Origin: Pseudomonas koreensis
GTDB taxonomy: Bacteria > Pseudomonadota > Gammaproteobacteria > Pseudomonadales > Pseudomonadaceae
Assembly (NCBI RefSeq): GCF_025447595.1
Contig: NZ_JAOEJU010000001.1
Span: forward strand, 1 to 64,000
Reading direction: 5' to 3'
DNA length: 64,000 nucleotides
The notes below the pieces were generated by a model, which saw only the letters and a program-made list of their open reading frames with translations, was not told the origin of the DNA and did no database searches. Positions 28,289 through 36,140 of this stretch are shown here, piece after piece. Position 1 is the stretch's first letter; each line of letters begins with the position of its first letter. A program made the translations under genes and the position numbers.

Positions 28289-28303
28289 TCTGTCACCCCC
28301 GGC

Positions 28304-29518
28304 TCAGACAGCGGACACCTGCGGCGATGTTGCCGGTGCCAGCCTGAGCAGCGGGGTGATGCCGAGCATCAGCAGCAGTACCGCGAACAGCAAGATGTAC
28401 GCCGGGCCATAGTGTCCGGCGTATTCGCGCAGGGCACCGAACAGCAGCGGCCCGAGCGCGGCGATCAGGTAACCGATGAACAACATGAACACCGTCCACA
28501 ATCCGGCCTGTTCGCTGGTGCTGGCGTGATCCAGCGGCAAGGTCATGGCCACGGTGAAGCCCATGCCCAGCCCGATGGCCGCGAGCACCACATACAGCAT
28601 CGGCCAGTACGCCGGCAGGAACGCCATGCCGCCTACCCCCAGCAGGGCCAGCAACGCCGACAACCCCAGCAGGCCACGCCGGTCGTGGGCCTTGCCCGGA
28701 ATCAGTCCCGCACCCACGCTGGCCACGGCGAACACTGCAGTAAAAATGCCCAGCAGAACGCCCGGGGAAACGCTCGACGTGGCCGCTTCCACCGATGCTG
28801 GAGCCATCCAGGCGAAGAGGGCGTAGACCACGAATTGACCGGCACCGAAATTCAACGCGATCAGCCACGCCTTCAGATTGCCCCAGGGCAGGCGTTTGCT
28901 CGGGTTCGACGGCGATTTCACGACAGGCACCGGTGTCGCAAAACGCCGCGCCATCCACACCCAACTGGCGATGGCAGTGAGGCTCAGCACGCTCCAGACT
29001 CCGGCGCTGACCCGCCAGTCCTGCGCCAGCTCGGCAATCGGTGCGCTGAGCACCGCCGCGAGAGTTGCGCCCAGACTCAGGCCGCCGGCATAGATGCCCA
29101 TGAACAGCGCCGGTCGTTGCGCAAAGTGGGTCTTGATCCACGCACCGGTCATCGCGCCGGCGACGGCAATGCCGATGCTGGCGAAGAACGTACTGCCAAG
29201 CAGGAAGAATGCATTCGGCGAGAACGCCCGCAGCAAGGTCGAGGCGCCCAGCAACGTCAGTGCGACAACCACACTGCGATCGATCCCGAAGCGTCTGGCC
29301 AGGCTCGGAACCACCAGCGCGAACACGCCCATGCACACGTCGGGGATCGAAGTCAGCAGCGCTGCCTGGGTGTAGCTCAACTGGAAGTGCTGCTGGATCA
29401 ACAGCAGAATCGGCCCCACCGAAATGATCGGCGGCCGCAGGGCGATGGACAGGATCAGCAGGCCGATCACCGCCGTGACGCTCTGCTGGTGGCCGGAGAG
29501 ATTGCGGGTGATTGCCAT
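28304..29518 (-). CDS. MFS transporter, cyanate-transporter (CynX/NimT) type
   Basis: The 404-residue carrier has 12 membrane segments. The opening IGLLILSIALRPPIISVGPILLLI and LSYTQAALLTSIPDVCMGVFA match the CynX/2-nitroimidazole transporter family. ATG 29518 is chosen because GAGG lies about 9 bases before it and the protein then starts at the usual N-terminus; a longer frame exists. An AraC regulator is divergent, 134 bases away, and probably controls it. Confidence 0.85.
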   Translation of the reverse strand: MAITRNLSGHQQSVTAVIGLLILSIALRPPIISVGPILLLIQQHFQLSYTQAALLTSIPDVCMGVFALVVPSLARRFGIDRSVVVALTLLGASTLLRAFSPNAFFLLGSTFFASIGIAVAGAMTGAWIKTHFAQRPALFMGIYAGGLSLGATLAAVLSAPIAELAQDWRVSAGVWSVLSLTAIASWVWMARRFATPVPVVKSPSNPSKRLPWGNLKAWLIALNFGAGQFVVYALFAWMAPASVEAATSSVSPGVLLGIFTAVFAVASVGAGLIPGKAHDRRGLLGLSALLALLGVGGMAFLPAYWPMLYVVLAAIGLGMGFTVAMTLPLDHASTSEQAGLWTVFMLFIGYLIAALGPLLFGALREYAGHYGPAYILLFAVLLLMLGITPLLRLAPATSPQVSAV

Positions 29519-29652
29519 GGGAAAAACCTCATTGATGAACAATGAGCGCAAGGCTAACAATGGGCCGGCAATGGCAAATGCCAGGGTTTGTCGCCAGAGT
29601 GACAATCGCCGCGTTAGCACGATCAAGGTCTGTTTTCAGGAGACTCCAGCCG

Positions 29653-30468
29653 ATGAAACGAGAGGTGCGTAAGGTCATCGCCCAGCGTGAGTCCGTGCCG
29701 CGCAGCGAACGTTATCCCGACTATCAGGATGTGCCGCGCGTAATGACTGTGCTGGTGCGCGATCAGGCCACCGGCGAGTACAACGAACCGCACGTGCATC
29801 GGCACGGGCAGTTGCTGTATGCCTCGAACGGCGTGATGCGGGTGGCCACCGAGCGCGGGTTGTGGATCCTGCCGCCGAAGCGGGGGCTGTGGATTCCACC
29901 CGGAATGATCCATGACCAGTTGATGCTGAGCGCAGTCAAGATGCGCTCGATCTACATCGAGCCGCAGGTTTGTGCAGCGCTGGGCAGTCACTGCAAAGTG
30001 CTGGAGATCCCCGGACTTTTACGCGAGTTGATTCTGGCTCTGGCCGACCAGCCGATCGAATACCAACAGGAGGGCCGCAACGCGCACATCGTGGCGTTGA
30101 TTCTCAGTGAATTGCAGGCGGCGCGGACGTTGCCGATTGAAGTGCCATGGCCCGTCGACAGGCGACTGGTCACGGTGTGCGAGGCGATTCTGCAGGACCC
30201 CGGACAAGACCATTCGATCGGTTATTGGGCAGACCGGGTGGGCGCCAGTTCGCGCACGCTGATTCGCTTGTTCGTCAATGAAACCGGCCTGAATTTCCGC
30301 CACTGGCTGCAGCAGGTGCGGTTGGCGACCGCCATCGACCGGCTCGACAAGGGGCAGTCCGTCGGGGTGATTGCCCGGGATCTGGGCTACGCCAGTCAGA
30401 GTGCTTTCAGCGCCATGTTCAGAAGGGTGATGGGCGAATCGCCCCGTGAATTTCTCGTCCGCGATTAG
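29653..30468 (+). CDS. AraC-family regulator with cupin sensor domain
   Basis: The 271-residue protein has an N-terminal cupin (EPHVHRHGQLLYASNGVMRV...PPGMIHD). The C-terminal double helix-turn-helix includes IGYWADRVGASSRTLIRLFVNETGLNFRHWLQQVRL and VGVIARDLGYASQSAFSAMFRRVMG. AGGAGA 9 bases before 29653 sets the start. Divergent orientation to the CynX-type carrier suggests it regulates that gene. Confidence 0.86.
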   Translation: MKREVRKVIAQRESVPRSERYPDYQDVPRVMTVLVRDQATGEYNEPHVHRHGQLLYASNGVMRVATERGLWILPPKRGLWIPPGMIHDQLMLSAVKMRSIYIEPQVCAALGSHCKVLEIPGLLRELILALADQPIEYQQEGRNAHIVALILSELQAARTLPIEVPWPVDRRLVTVCEAILQDPGQDHSIGYWADRVGASSRTLIRLFVNETGLNFRHWLQQVRLATAIDRLDKGQSVGVIARDLGYASQSAFSAMFRRVMGESPREFLVRD

Positions 30469-30602
30469 GGCGTTCCGGCGATTCCGATACCTTCGTATTC
30501 TGTCGTCGAAGGGAGGCGGGTGGTATCAATGACGCTGCTGTTGCAGGTGCATTGAACACTTAGCCTCGTTCCGCGAGGAACCTTCGAAGAGTGAGAATCC
30601 TG

Positions 30603-31352
30603 ATGCTTTTATACCTATCGACCTGGTCCGAAATCGCCCAATTCCTCGAACGCAGCCGCACCATCGTCATCCCGATCGGTTCCAACGAACAGCACGGCCC
30701 GACCGGCCTGCTGGGCACCGACTGGATGTGCCCGGAGATCATCGCCCATGAAGCGCAGAAAAGTGCAGACATCCTGATCGCCCCGACCTTCAATATCGGC
30801 ATGGCGCAACACCACCTCGGGTTCCCCGGCACCATCTCGCTCAGGCCTTCGACCTTCATCGCCGCCATCGCCGACTGGACCCGTTCGCTGGCCGCCCACG
30901 GCTTTGAAAAGATCTTTTTCCTCAATGGCCACGGCGGCAATATCGCGTCAATCGAAGCGGCGTTTTCGGAGCTGTACGCCGAAGCGAGTTTCGCCCGCCG
31001 CAAAGCCGGGTTTGCCCTGAAGTTGTGCAACTGGTGGGATCTGGAAGGCGTGAATGAGCTGGCGCGTGAGCAGTTCCCGACTGGCCACGGCATTCATGCC
31101 ACGCCTTCGGAAATCGCCGTGACCCAGTGGGCATATCCCGATTCCATCAAGTCCGCCGACTACTCGCCGCAGATCGCCAACTGGGGACCGATTCGCGAAG
31201 CAGCGGATTTCCGCGCCCGTCACCCGGATGGCCGCATGGGCTCGGACCCGGCGCAGGCTTCGCCGGAAAAGGGTCGGCAACTGGTGGAAATGGCCGCTCG
31301 CGGCCTGGTGCAGGAGGTGCAAGCCTTCAGCCGCGAATCACTACCCGACTGA
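30603..31352 (+). CDS. Creatininase-family (creatinine amidohydrolase-like) protein
   Basis: The 249-residue protein carries the metal-binding pattern of this family: Glu and His in SNEQHGPTGLLGTD, the motif NGHGGN, and a later Glu in HATPSEIAVTQ. Members hydrolyse cyclic amides or amide bonds with two metal ions, including creatinine and intermediates of riboflavin or PQQ-like pathways. The ATG at 30603 (MLLYLSTW) is given; an in-frame GTG at 30591 is possible. A terminator separates it from the aldehyde dehydrogenase gene. The substrate is not clear. Confidence 0.83.
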   Translation: MLLYLSTWSEIAQFLERSRTIVIPIGSNEQHGPTGLLGTDWMCPEIIAHEAQKSADILIAPTFNIGMAQHHLGFPGTISLRPSTFIAAIADWTRSLAAHGFEKIFFLNGHGGNIASIEAAFSELYAEASFARRKAGFALKLCNWWDLEGVNELAREQFPTGHGIHATPSEIAVTQWAYPDSIKSADYSPQIANWGPIREAADFRARHPDGRMGSDPAQASPEKGRQLVEMAARGLVQEVQAFSRESLPD

Positions 31353-31364
31353 ACCGTCACCCTT

Positions 31365-31393
31365 AGCAACGCCCGGATTTTCCGGGCGTTGCT
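31365..31393 (+). terminator. Rho-independent-like terminator
   Basis: A perfect 13-bp stem (31365-31377 with 31381-31393), rich in GC, closes on TTT and is followed by GTTTC. It lies 12 bases after the creatininase-family stop and 25 before the aldehyde dehydrogenase start, so it should limit read-through between them. Confidence 0.7.
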
Positions 31394-31418
31394 GTTTCAA
31401 CACCTTGGGAATATCGCC

Positions 31419-32837
31419 ATGTGGACTATTCGTCACAGCTACATCGATGGCGCGTTCGTGCCCGTTCAGGGCCGCGAAACGATCGAATGCATCAACCCGG
31501 CGACGGAGTCCGTCATCGGTACGGTCACCCTGGCCAATCGCGACGATGCCAGGCAGGCCATCGCCGCCGCCAAACGTGCGCAAATCACGATGGGCAGTAC
31601 CTCGAAAGCCGAGCGCATCGACATGCTCAAGCGCCTTCAGGCGGCGGTGCTGGAGAGCACCGAAGAAATTCGCGACACCGCCATCGAGGAATACGGCGCA
31701 CCGTTGGCCCGTGCGCAATGGGTCAGCCAGTACGCGTCGCAGTCCTTTGCCAATGCGGCGCAGGTGCTGGAGAACTACGAACTGGTCCGGCCTGTGGGCC
31801 GTGCAAGGGTGATCATGGAACCGGTCGGGGTGTCGGCGTTGTTCGCTCCCTGGAACAGCACCGCCGGTACGGTATGCAGCAAACTGGCGGCGGCGATTGC
31901 CGGCGGTTGTGCCACGGTCATCAAACCGAGTGAACTCAGCCCGTTGCAGACCCAGGTACTCGCGCTCGCCTTGCACCGTGCGGAACTGCCAAACGGGGTG
32001 ATCAATATTGTCCTGGGCCGAGGGAGCGATGTCGGCGACGAGATCAGCACCAGCCCGCACGTCGCGAAGGTCTCGTTTACCGGCTCCACCGCAACGGGAA
32101 AACTCATCGCCCGCGCCGGCATCGAGACCATGAAGCGGGTGAGCCTGTCGCTCACCGGCAAGTCGGCGTCCATCGTGCTCGATGACGCGGATCTTGAAGT
32201 GGCCATCCCCATGGCACTGAATGCCGCCTTCATGAACAACGGTCAGGCCTGTGTGGCCGGCACGCGGCTGTTGGTGCCGCGCACGTTCTTGGCGCAGGTG
32301 ATCGAACGGGTAAAAGCCCTGGTCGACGCGACAGTGGTCGGTGATCCACGGAACCCGGCGACCGCCATCGGCCCGTTGGTCAACCAGGCGCAGTTTGATC
32401 GCGTTCAGGGCTTTATCCGGCGCGGGCAGGAGCAGGGCGCGCGATTGATCGTCGGCGGGGAGAGCCGGCCTGCCGGGGTGAGCCATGGCTATTTCGTGAA
32501 GCCCACGGTGTTTGCCGACGTCAGCAACGACATGGACATCGCCCGGGAAGAGATTTTCGGCCCGGTGCTGTCGATCATTGCCTATGACGATGAAGAGGAC
32601 GCGGTCCGCATTGCCAATGCCAGCGTCTACGGCTTGCAGGCCTATGTGTTCACCCGCGAGGTGGAGCGTGGTCGGCACATCGCTGCGCGCCTGGAGGCCG
32701 GTTCGGTGTTGATCAACCGGATCGCACCGGAGTTGCTTGCGCCGTTTGGCGGGGTCAAGCAGTCGGGGATCGGCAGGGAGTTCGGGGTATCGGGGCTGGA
32801 AGCGTTTCTAGAAGCGAAAAGCATCGTAGAGGACTGA
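31419..32837 (+). CDS. Aldehyde dehydrogenase family protein lacking the general-base Glu
   Basis: The 472-residue protein follows the NAD(P)-dependent aldehyde dehydrogenase fold: PWNSTAGTVCSKLAAAIAGGC, KPSELSP, SFTGSTATGK and the nucleophile Cys278 in NNGQACVAGTR. The usual ELGGK motif reads SLTGK instead, with Ser244 exactly 34 residues before Cys278, the spacing of Glu268 to Cys302 in classical enzymes. The general base that activates water in hydrolytic aldehyde dehydrogenases is thus absent, as in CoA-acylating methylmalonate-semialdehyde dehydrogenase. GGGA lies 9 bases before the ATG. The substrate is unknown. Confidence 0.86.
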   Translation: MWTIRHSYIDGAFVPVQGRETIECINPATESVIGTVTLANRDDARQAIAAAKRAQITMGSTSKAERIDMLKRLQAAVLESTEEIRDTAIEEYGAPLARAQWVSQYASQSFANAAQVLENYELVRPVGRARVIMEPVGVSALFAPWNSTAGTVCSKLAAAIAGGCATVIKPSELSPLQTQVLALALHRAELPNGVINIVLGRGSDVGDEISTSPHVAKVSFTGSTATGKLIARAGIETMKRVSLSLTGKSASIVLDDADLEVAIPMALNAAFMNNGQACVAGTRLLVPRTFLAQVIERVKALVDATVVGDPRNPATAIGPLVNQAQFDRVQGFIRRGQEQGARLIVGGESRPAGVSHGYFVKPTVFADVSNDMDIAREEIFGPVLSIIAYDDEEDAVRIANASVYGLQAYVFTREVERGRHIAARLEAGSVLINRIAPELLAPFGGVKQSGIGREFGVSGLEAFLEAKSIVED

Positions 32838-32845
32838 CAACGGCA

Positions 32846-32879
32846 GCAGGGCCAACAGGATCAATCCTGCTTGCCCTGC
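32846..32879. terminator. Two-part hairpin between convergent genes
   Basis: Nested arms 32846-32852/32873-32879 (7 bp) and 32856-32861/32864-32869 (6 bp) form an interrupted stem between the aldehyde dehydrogenase stop and the catalase stop. It probably ends transcription from both sides, although T runs are missing. Confidence 0.45.
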
Positions 32880-32894
32880 GTACATCATTGCGGA

Positions 32895-34328
32895 TCAGCC
32901 CAGTGCTTCGATGGCCTGCGCAACGCCTGCACCGTACGCCGGATCGGCGCAGGTGCAGTTATCGATGTGCCGCTGTCGGGTCTGGGCGCTGGCGCCATGG
33001 ATCGAGCGCGCGGTGTTCTCGAACAAAACCTGTTGCTGGGCGGGCGACATGGCCCGAAACAGTGCTCCCGGTTGCGAGAAGTAATCGTCGTCCTCGCGGT
33101 GATTCCAGTGTCCGGCGCTGCCTTTCAGGGCCAGCGGTGGCTCGCTGAAATCCGGTTGCTCGGCCCACTGGCCGTAGCTGTTGGGCTCGTAGCCGATGGT
33201 GCTCCCCGCGTTCGCATCGGTGCGCATCTGGCCGTCCCGGTGATAACTGTTGACCGGGCAGCGCGGGGCGTTCACCGGGATCTGATGATGATTGACGCCG
33301 ACGCGATAGCGCTGCGCATCACCGTAGGAGAACAGGCGCGCCTGGAGCATTTTGTCCGGAGAAAAACTGATGCCGGGCACCACGTTGGCCGGGTTGAAGG
33401 CCGCTTGTTCAACATCGGCGAAGTAGTTGTCGGGGTTGCGGTTCAGCTCCAGCACGCCAACTTCATGCAGCGGGTAATCGGCGTGTGGCCAGACCTTGGT
33501 CAGGTCGAACGGATTGATCGGGTAGGTCTGCGCATCCAGCTCCGGCATCACCTGGACAAACAGTTTCCATTGCGGGAAGTGGCCTTCCTCGATGGCGCTG
33601 TACAGGTCGCGCTGGGCACTTTCGCGGTCATCGCCGATCAGCGTCGCGGCTTGTTGGTCGGTGAGGTTTTCAATGCCTTGCTGGGTCTTCCAGGTGAACT
33701 TCACCCAGAAACGTTCGTTCGCCGGGCTGATGAAACTGAAGGTGTGGCTGCCGAAACCGTGCATGTGGCGGTAGGTGCGCGGCAGTCCGCGATCGCTCAT
33801 GACAATCGTGACCTGGTGCAGCGCCTCCGGCAGCAAGGTCCAGAAATCCCAATTGTTGCGGGCGCTGCGCATGTTGGTGCGCGGGTCGCGTTTGACCGCA
33901 TGGTTGAGGTCGGGGAATTTCAACGGATCGCGCAGAAAGAACACTGGCGTGTTGTTACCCACCAGGTCCCAGTTGCCTTGCTCGGTGTAGAACTTGATGG
34001 CGAATCCACGGATATCGCGCTCCGCGTCCGCCGCGCCGCGCTCACCAGCCACGGTCGAGAACCGGACGAACACATCAGTGGTCTTGCCCACGTTGGAAAA
34101 CAGTCTGGCCTTGGTGAAACGGGTGATGTCGTGGGTGACCGTGAAGGTGCCGAACGCGCCCGAACCCTTGGCGTGCATGCGCCGCTCGGGGATGACTTCC
34201 CGATCGAAGTGCGCAAGTTTTTCCAGCAACCATACGTCCTGCAACAGCATCGGGCCTCGCGGGCCGGCGGTCTGTACGTTGTTGTTATCAACCACTGGCG
34301 CGCCGGCGGCGGTCGTTAGCTTGTTCAT
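32895..34328 (-). CDS. katA: Monofunctional haem catalase (small subunit, KatA-like)
   Basis: The 477-residue protein breaks down hydrogen peroxide. The active-site block [20 protein letters not shown] holds the distal His, and [16 protein letters not shown] and [22 protein letters not shown] are conserved. The haem-ligand Tyr is in [14 protein letters not shown]. Its N-terminus closely resembles P. aeruginosa KatA as remembered, but the A versus B paralogue cannot be settled here. AGGAG 7 bases before 34328 sets the start. Two 12-base direct repeats lie upstream. An Ohr gene precedes it on the same strand. Confidence 0.9.
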   Translation of the reverse strand: MNKLTTAAGAPVVDNNNVQTAGPRGPMLLQDVWLLEKLAHFDREVIPERRMHAKGSGAFGTFTVTHDITRFTKARLFSNVGKTTDVFVRFSTVAGERGAADAERDIRGFAIKFYTEQGNWDLVGNNTPVFFLRDPLKFPDLNHAVKRDPRTNMRSARNNWDFWTLLPEALHQVTIVMSDRGLPRTYRHMHGFGSHTFSFISPANERFWVKFTWKTQQGIENLTDQQAATLIGDDRESAQRDLYSAIEEGHFPQWKLFVQVMPELDAQTYPINPFDLTKVWPHADYPLHEVGVLELNRNPDNYFADVEQAAFNPANVVPGISFSPDKMLQARLFSYGDAQRYRVGVNHHQIPVNAPRCPVNSYHRDGQMRTDANAGSTIGYEPNSYGQWAEQPDFSEPPLALKGSAGHWNHREDDDYFSQPGALFRAMSPAQQQVLFENTARSIHGASAQTRQRHIDNCTCADPAYGAGVAQAIEALG

Positions 34329-34380
34329 GCGCAACTCCTGGCTTTTGTCGGTTATCCCGTCATCACATCAAAAGCCCCGG

Positions 34381-34425
34381 GTGCTATCTATTGCACCATG
34401 GTGTCGCCGGATAGCACCAAGGTGT
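34381..34425 (-). promoter_or_regulatory. Repeated palindromic elements upstream of the catalase gene
   Basis: GCACCATGGTGT (34393-34404) and GCACCAAGGTGT (34414-34425) are direct repeats 21 bases apart, two helical turns. GTGCTATC (34381-34388) is also the inverse of GATAGCAC (34410-34417). They lie 53-97 bases upstream of the catalase start. The arrangement looks like an operator for a dimeric regulator; the protein is unknown, and OxyR is possible but the match to its ATAG-type motif is partial. Confidence 0.45.
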
Positions 34426-34465
34426 GGTTGGATTGAATTGCGTTTTGGTGTCGGCAAAAGACGGA

Positions 34466-34882
34466 TCAGGCGAGGGTGATGCTGACCTTGATGTTGTTGC
34501 GCGTGGCCTTGGAATAGGGGCAGTTCTGGTGTGCTGCGTCGATCAGTTGTTGCGCCACTTGTGGCTCGATTTCCGGCAGTGATACCGCGAGTCTCGCCTG
34601 CAGGAAAAAACCGTGCTCTGCGTGGACCAGGTCAATTTGAGCATCGACTCCGGCCGCTGCCGGAAAACCGATCTTGCGCGCGTTGCAGGCATGACGCAGC
34701 GAGCCGAGGAAGCAGGCCGACCAGCATACGGCGAACAATTGCTCGGGGTTGGTTCCGGTGCCGGGCGCGCCCGGTGGAGAAAGCTTGAGATCCAGTCGGC
34801 CATCGTGACTGCGTCCAATGCCCTCGCGGCCTCCTGTGGTGCAGGTATGCGCGGAGTAGAGGGTTTTTTCGATATCGATCAT
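34466..34882 (-). CDS. Organic hydroperoxide resistance protein (Ohr/OsmC family)
   Basis: The 138-residue protein contains both redox-active cysteines of the Ohr/OsmC family, in FAVCWSACFLGSL and in HQNCPYSKATR, and the typical N-terminus KTLYSAHTCTTGGREG. It reduces organic peroxides with lipoyl or thiol partners. Of two ATGs, 34882 is favoured because AGGGA lies about 7 bases ahead of it. No OhrR gene is adjacent. The neighbouring catalase suggests a peroxide-defence locus. Confidence 0.88.
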   Translation of the reverse strand: MIDIEKTLYSAHTCTTGGREGIGRSHDGRLDLKLSPPGAPGTGTNPEQLFAVCWSACFLGSLRHACNARKIGFPAAAGVDAQIDLVHAEHGFFLQARLAVSLPEIEPQVAQQLIDAAHQNCPYSKATRNNIKVSITLA

Positions 34883-34922
34883 GGGCATTCCCTGAAGAGC
34901 ATTTCACAGCGAAAAGGACGGT

Positions 34923-35327
34923 TCATGTTGCCCGTGTGGGTTCATGACATTCACGTACAGACGCACCCGCCAGTGCGTCGGCCGTGGCCACGGCGTCAGT
35001 GCTGCGATGGCCCAGGCTGTTGAGCAGAGTTGAGCGTGCGATCTCGATCAGCCAGGCCCGAAATGGAAAGCTCGGGTCATGGGCGGCCTGTTCCTGATAG
35101 AGCGCCCTGAAGGCCTGCTGAACGAGGCCGCCGGTGTCTTCGCGTCGGATCCGGCCGGCCTGCACCTGACCCTCGTAAAAGGCGATGAGCAACGGCGTCA
35201 CCGTCGCGAATAGCTGTTGCGCTTCACCCCGGCCATGCCTGACGGCGCCCGCGACCAAGGCATACAGTTCGTCGTTGCCGAGCCGGTCGGCCTCGCACAG
35301 GCAATTGTGGCGATAACCTTCAGCCAT
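34923..35327 (-). CDS. Sigma-70 family protein reduced to region 2
   Basis: The 134-residue protein matches region 2 of ECF-type sigma factors (LFATVTPLLIAFYEGQVQAGRIRREDTGGLVQQAFRALYQEQ and FPFRAWLIEIARSTLLNSLG). It then ends after a short tail with no region 4, the -35-binding part of these proteins. The stop at 34923 is followed closely by the Ohr gene, so no lost region 4 is hidden downstream. GAGGG about 9 bases before the ATG makes expression plausible. It is divergent from the NRPS cluster. It may be a remnant or a truncated regulator. Confidence 0.7.
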   Translation of the reverse strand: MAEGYRHNCLCEADRLGNDELYALVAGAVRHGRGEAQQLFATVTPLLIAFYEGQVQAGRIRREDTGGLVQQAFRALYQEQAAHDPSFPFRAWLIEIARSTLLNSLGHRSTDAVATADALAGASVRECHEPTRAT

Positions 35328-35619
35328 GGTCGAATCCCTCGCAAAACCATCGTTCGACTGAGCGAGGCGACCATAAAGATTCGCAGGTGGCCTGGCATTC
35401 AGCGGTGAGATTCAAGCCTGCCTTCACCGCTCAATGACTGCCAGTTATGCGTTGTTAGCGCTTGTTAGCGTTCGTCTGTTGCAGTGCTTGGTGTGGTGAT
35501 TTTTCCGCTGGCCGCTCAAGACTCTGCGGTGGTTTTCCATGCCCTGTGCCTGGAAGAAATGGTGGGGCGGTGTACGAGCATTTTTGACATCCCTGTCTCT
35601 TTGCCATCGTCACAATCGC

Positions 35620-35657
35620 GTAGGAAACGTCTGATATTTATTTCGCAGATTTCCTAC
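35620..35657. promoter_or_regulatory. Spaced inverted repeat, candidate operator
   Basis: GTAGGAAA (35620-35627) and its exact reverse complement TTTCCTAC (35650-35657) are 22 bases apart, so their centres are 30 bases or about three helical turns apart. It is a candidate activator site for the NRPS cluster. The binding protein is not identified. Confidence 0.45.
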
Positions 35658-36076
35658 ATTTTGTTTGCCTCACCAGCAAAAAACGTGGTTATCATCCGCC
35701 GGCGCTTCGGGTCACAAACCCGGCGCCAGAAGATTGCCGTGCGTCTACAGACCCGGCAGTCGCAGCCGATCGGGACCACCCTGGCGCTGTCATCCCCGCG
35801 CAGGTTGTTCCTCGTCGTTGACCCTCAAATGGAAGTCGAGGTTTCAATTGGTCACGCGGTTTGCAATCGACGATGCAATGAACGGTGCGACGGATGTCGC
35901 CAGTGATTCAGCCTACTTTCCCGCTGCCTGCGCCGACCGCGCGGCGCTGTTCTTCGCAAGCCTTTCTCCCCCCGGATTTCTGCGTGTGCCCGCGTTCAAC
36001 GCGAGTCTGCACGCGCGCGCCGCGCCATCCTCCTGAATTCGAATGACCGTGCCGGCACCTGATGCCGGGGCCTGAC

Positions 36077-36092
36077 TGGCAGGGCGCGTGCT
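36077..36092 (+). promoter_or_regulatory. Sigma-54-like -24/-12 promoter element
   Basis: TGGCAGGGCGCGTGCT matches the RpoN consensus TGGCACGNNNNTTGCW at all fixed positions but two, with the essential GG (36078-36079) and GC (36090-36091) ten bases apart. Transcription would start near 36103, giving a leader of about 38 bases. The element overlaps a small hairpin, so chance cannot be excluded. Confidence 0.45.
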
Positions 36093-36122
36093 GTCCCTGC
36101 CTGATCACAAAAATAATGTAGT

Positions 36123-36130
36123 CATGGACG
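36123..36130 (+). promoter_or_regulatory. RsmA/CsrA-type binding site at the NRPS start
   Basis: CATGGACG fits the CANGGANG consensus of RsmA/CsrA sites exactly. Its GGA also serves as the only plausible Shine-Dalgarno sequence, 12 bases before the ATG at 36141. Binding would block translation, as for many Gac/Rsm-controlled secondary metabolites in pseudomonads. Confidence 0.5.
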
Positions 36131-36140
36131 GTAGCCTCCG

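Larger units (their letters stand above)
35328..36140. other. Long intergenic region upstream of the NRPS cluster
   Basis: This 813-base stretch between the divergent sigma-like gene and the first NRPS gene holds no convincing gene. It contains an 8-bp hairpin (35401-35408 with 35424-35431), two tandem copies of TTGTTAGCG (35452-35460 and 35462-35470), a spaced inverted repeat at 35620-35657, and hairpins at 36051-36069 and 36078-36101. A sigma-54-like element lies at 36077-36092 and an RsmA-type site just before the start codon. Its length suggests complex control of the cluster. Confidence 0.55.

Noticed and set aside
25861..28296. 811-codon open frame on the minus strand
   Set aside because: It is antisense to three well-supported secreted-protein genes and its translation is low-complexity (His, Arg and Gln rich). 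It is a by-product of GC-rich codon use.
35484..35906. 140-codon plus-strand open frame upstream of the NRPS cluster
   Set aside because: No ribosome site, no recognisable domain and unusual composition; it also spans the inverted repeat. Treated as non-coding promoter region.
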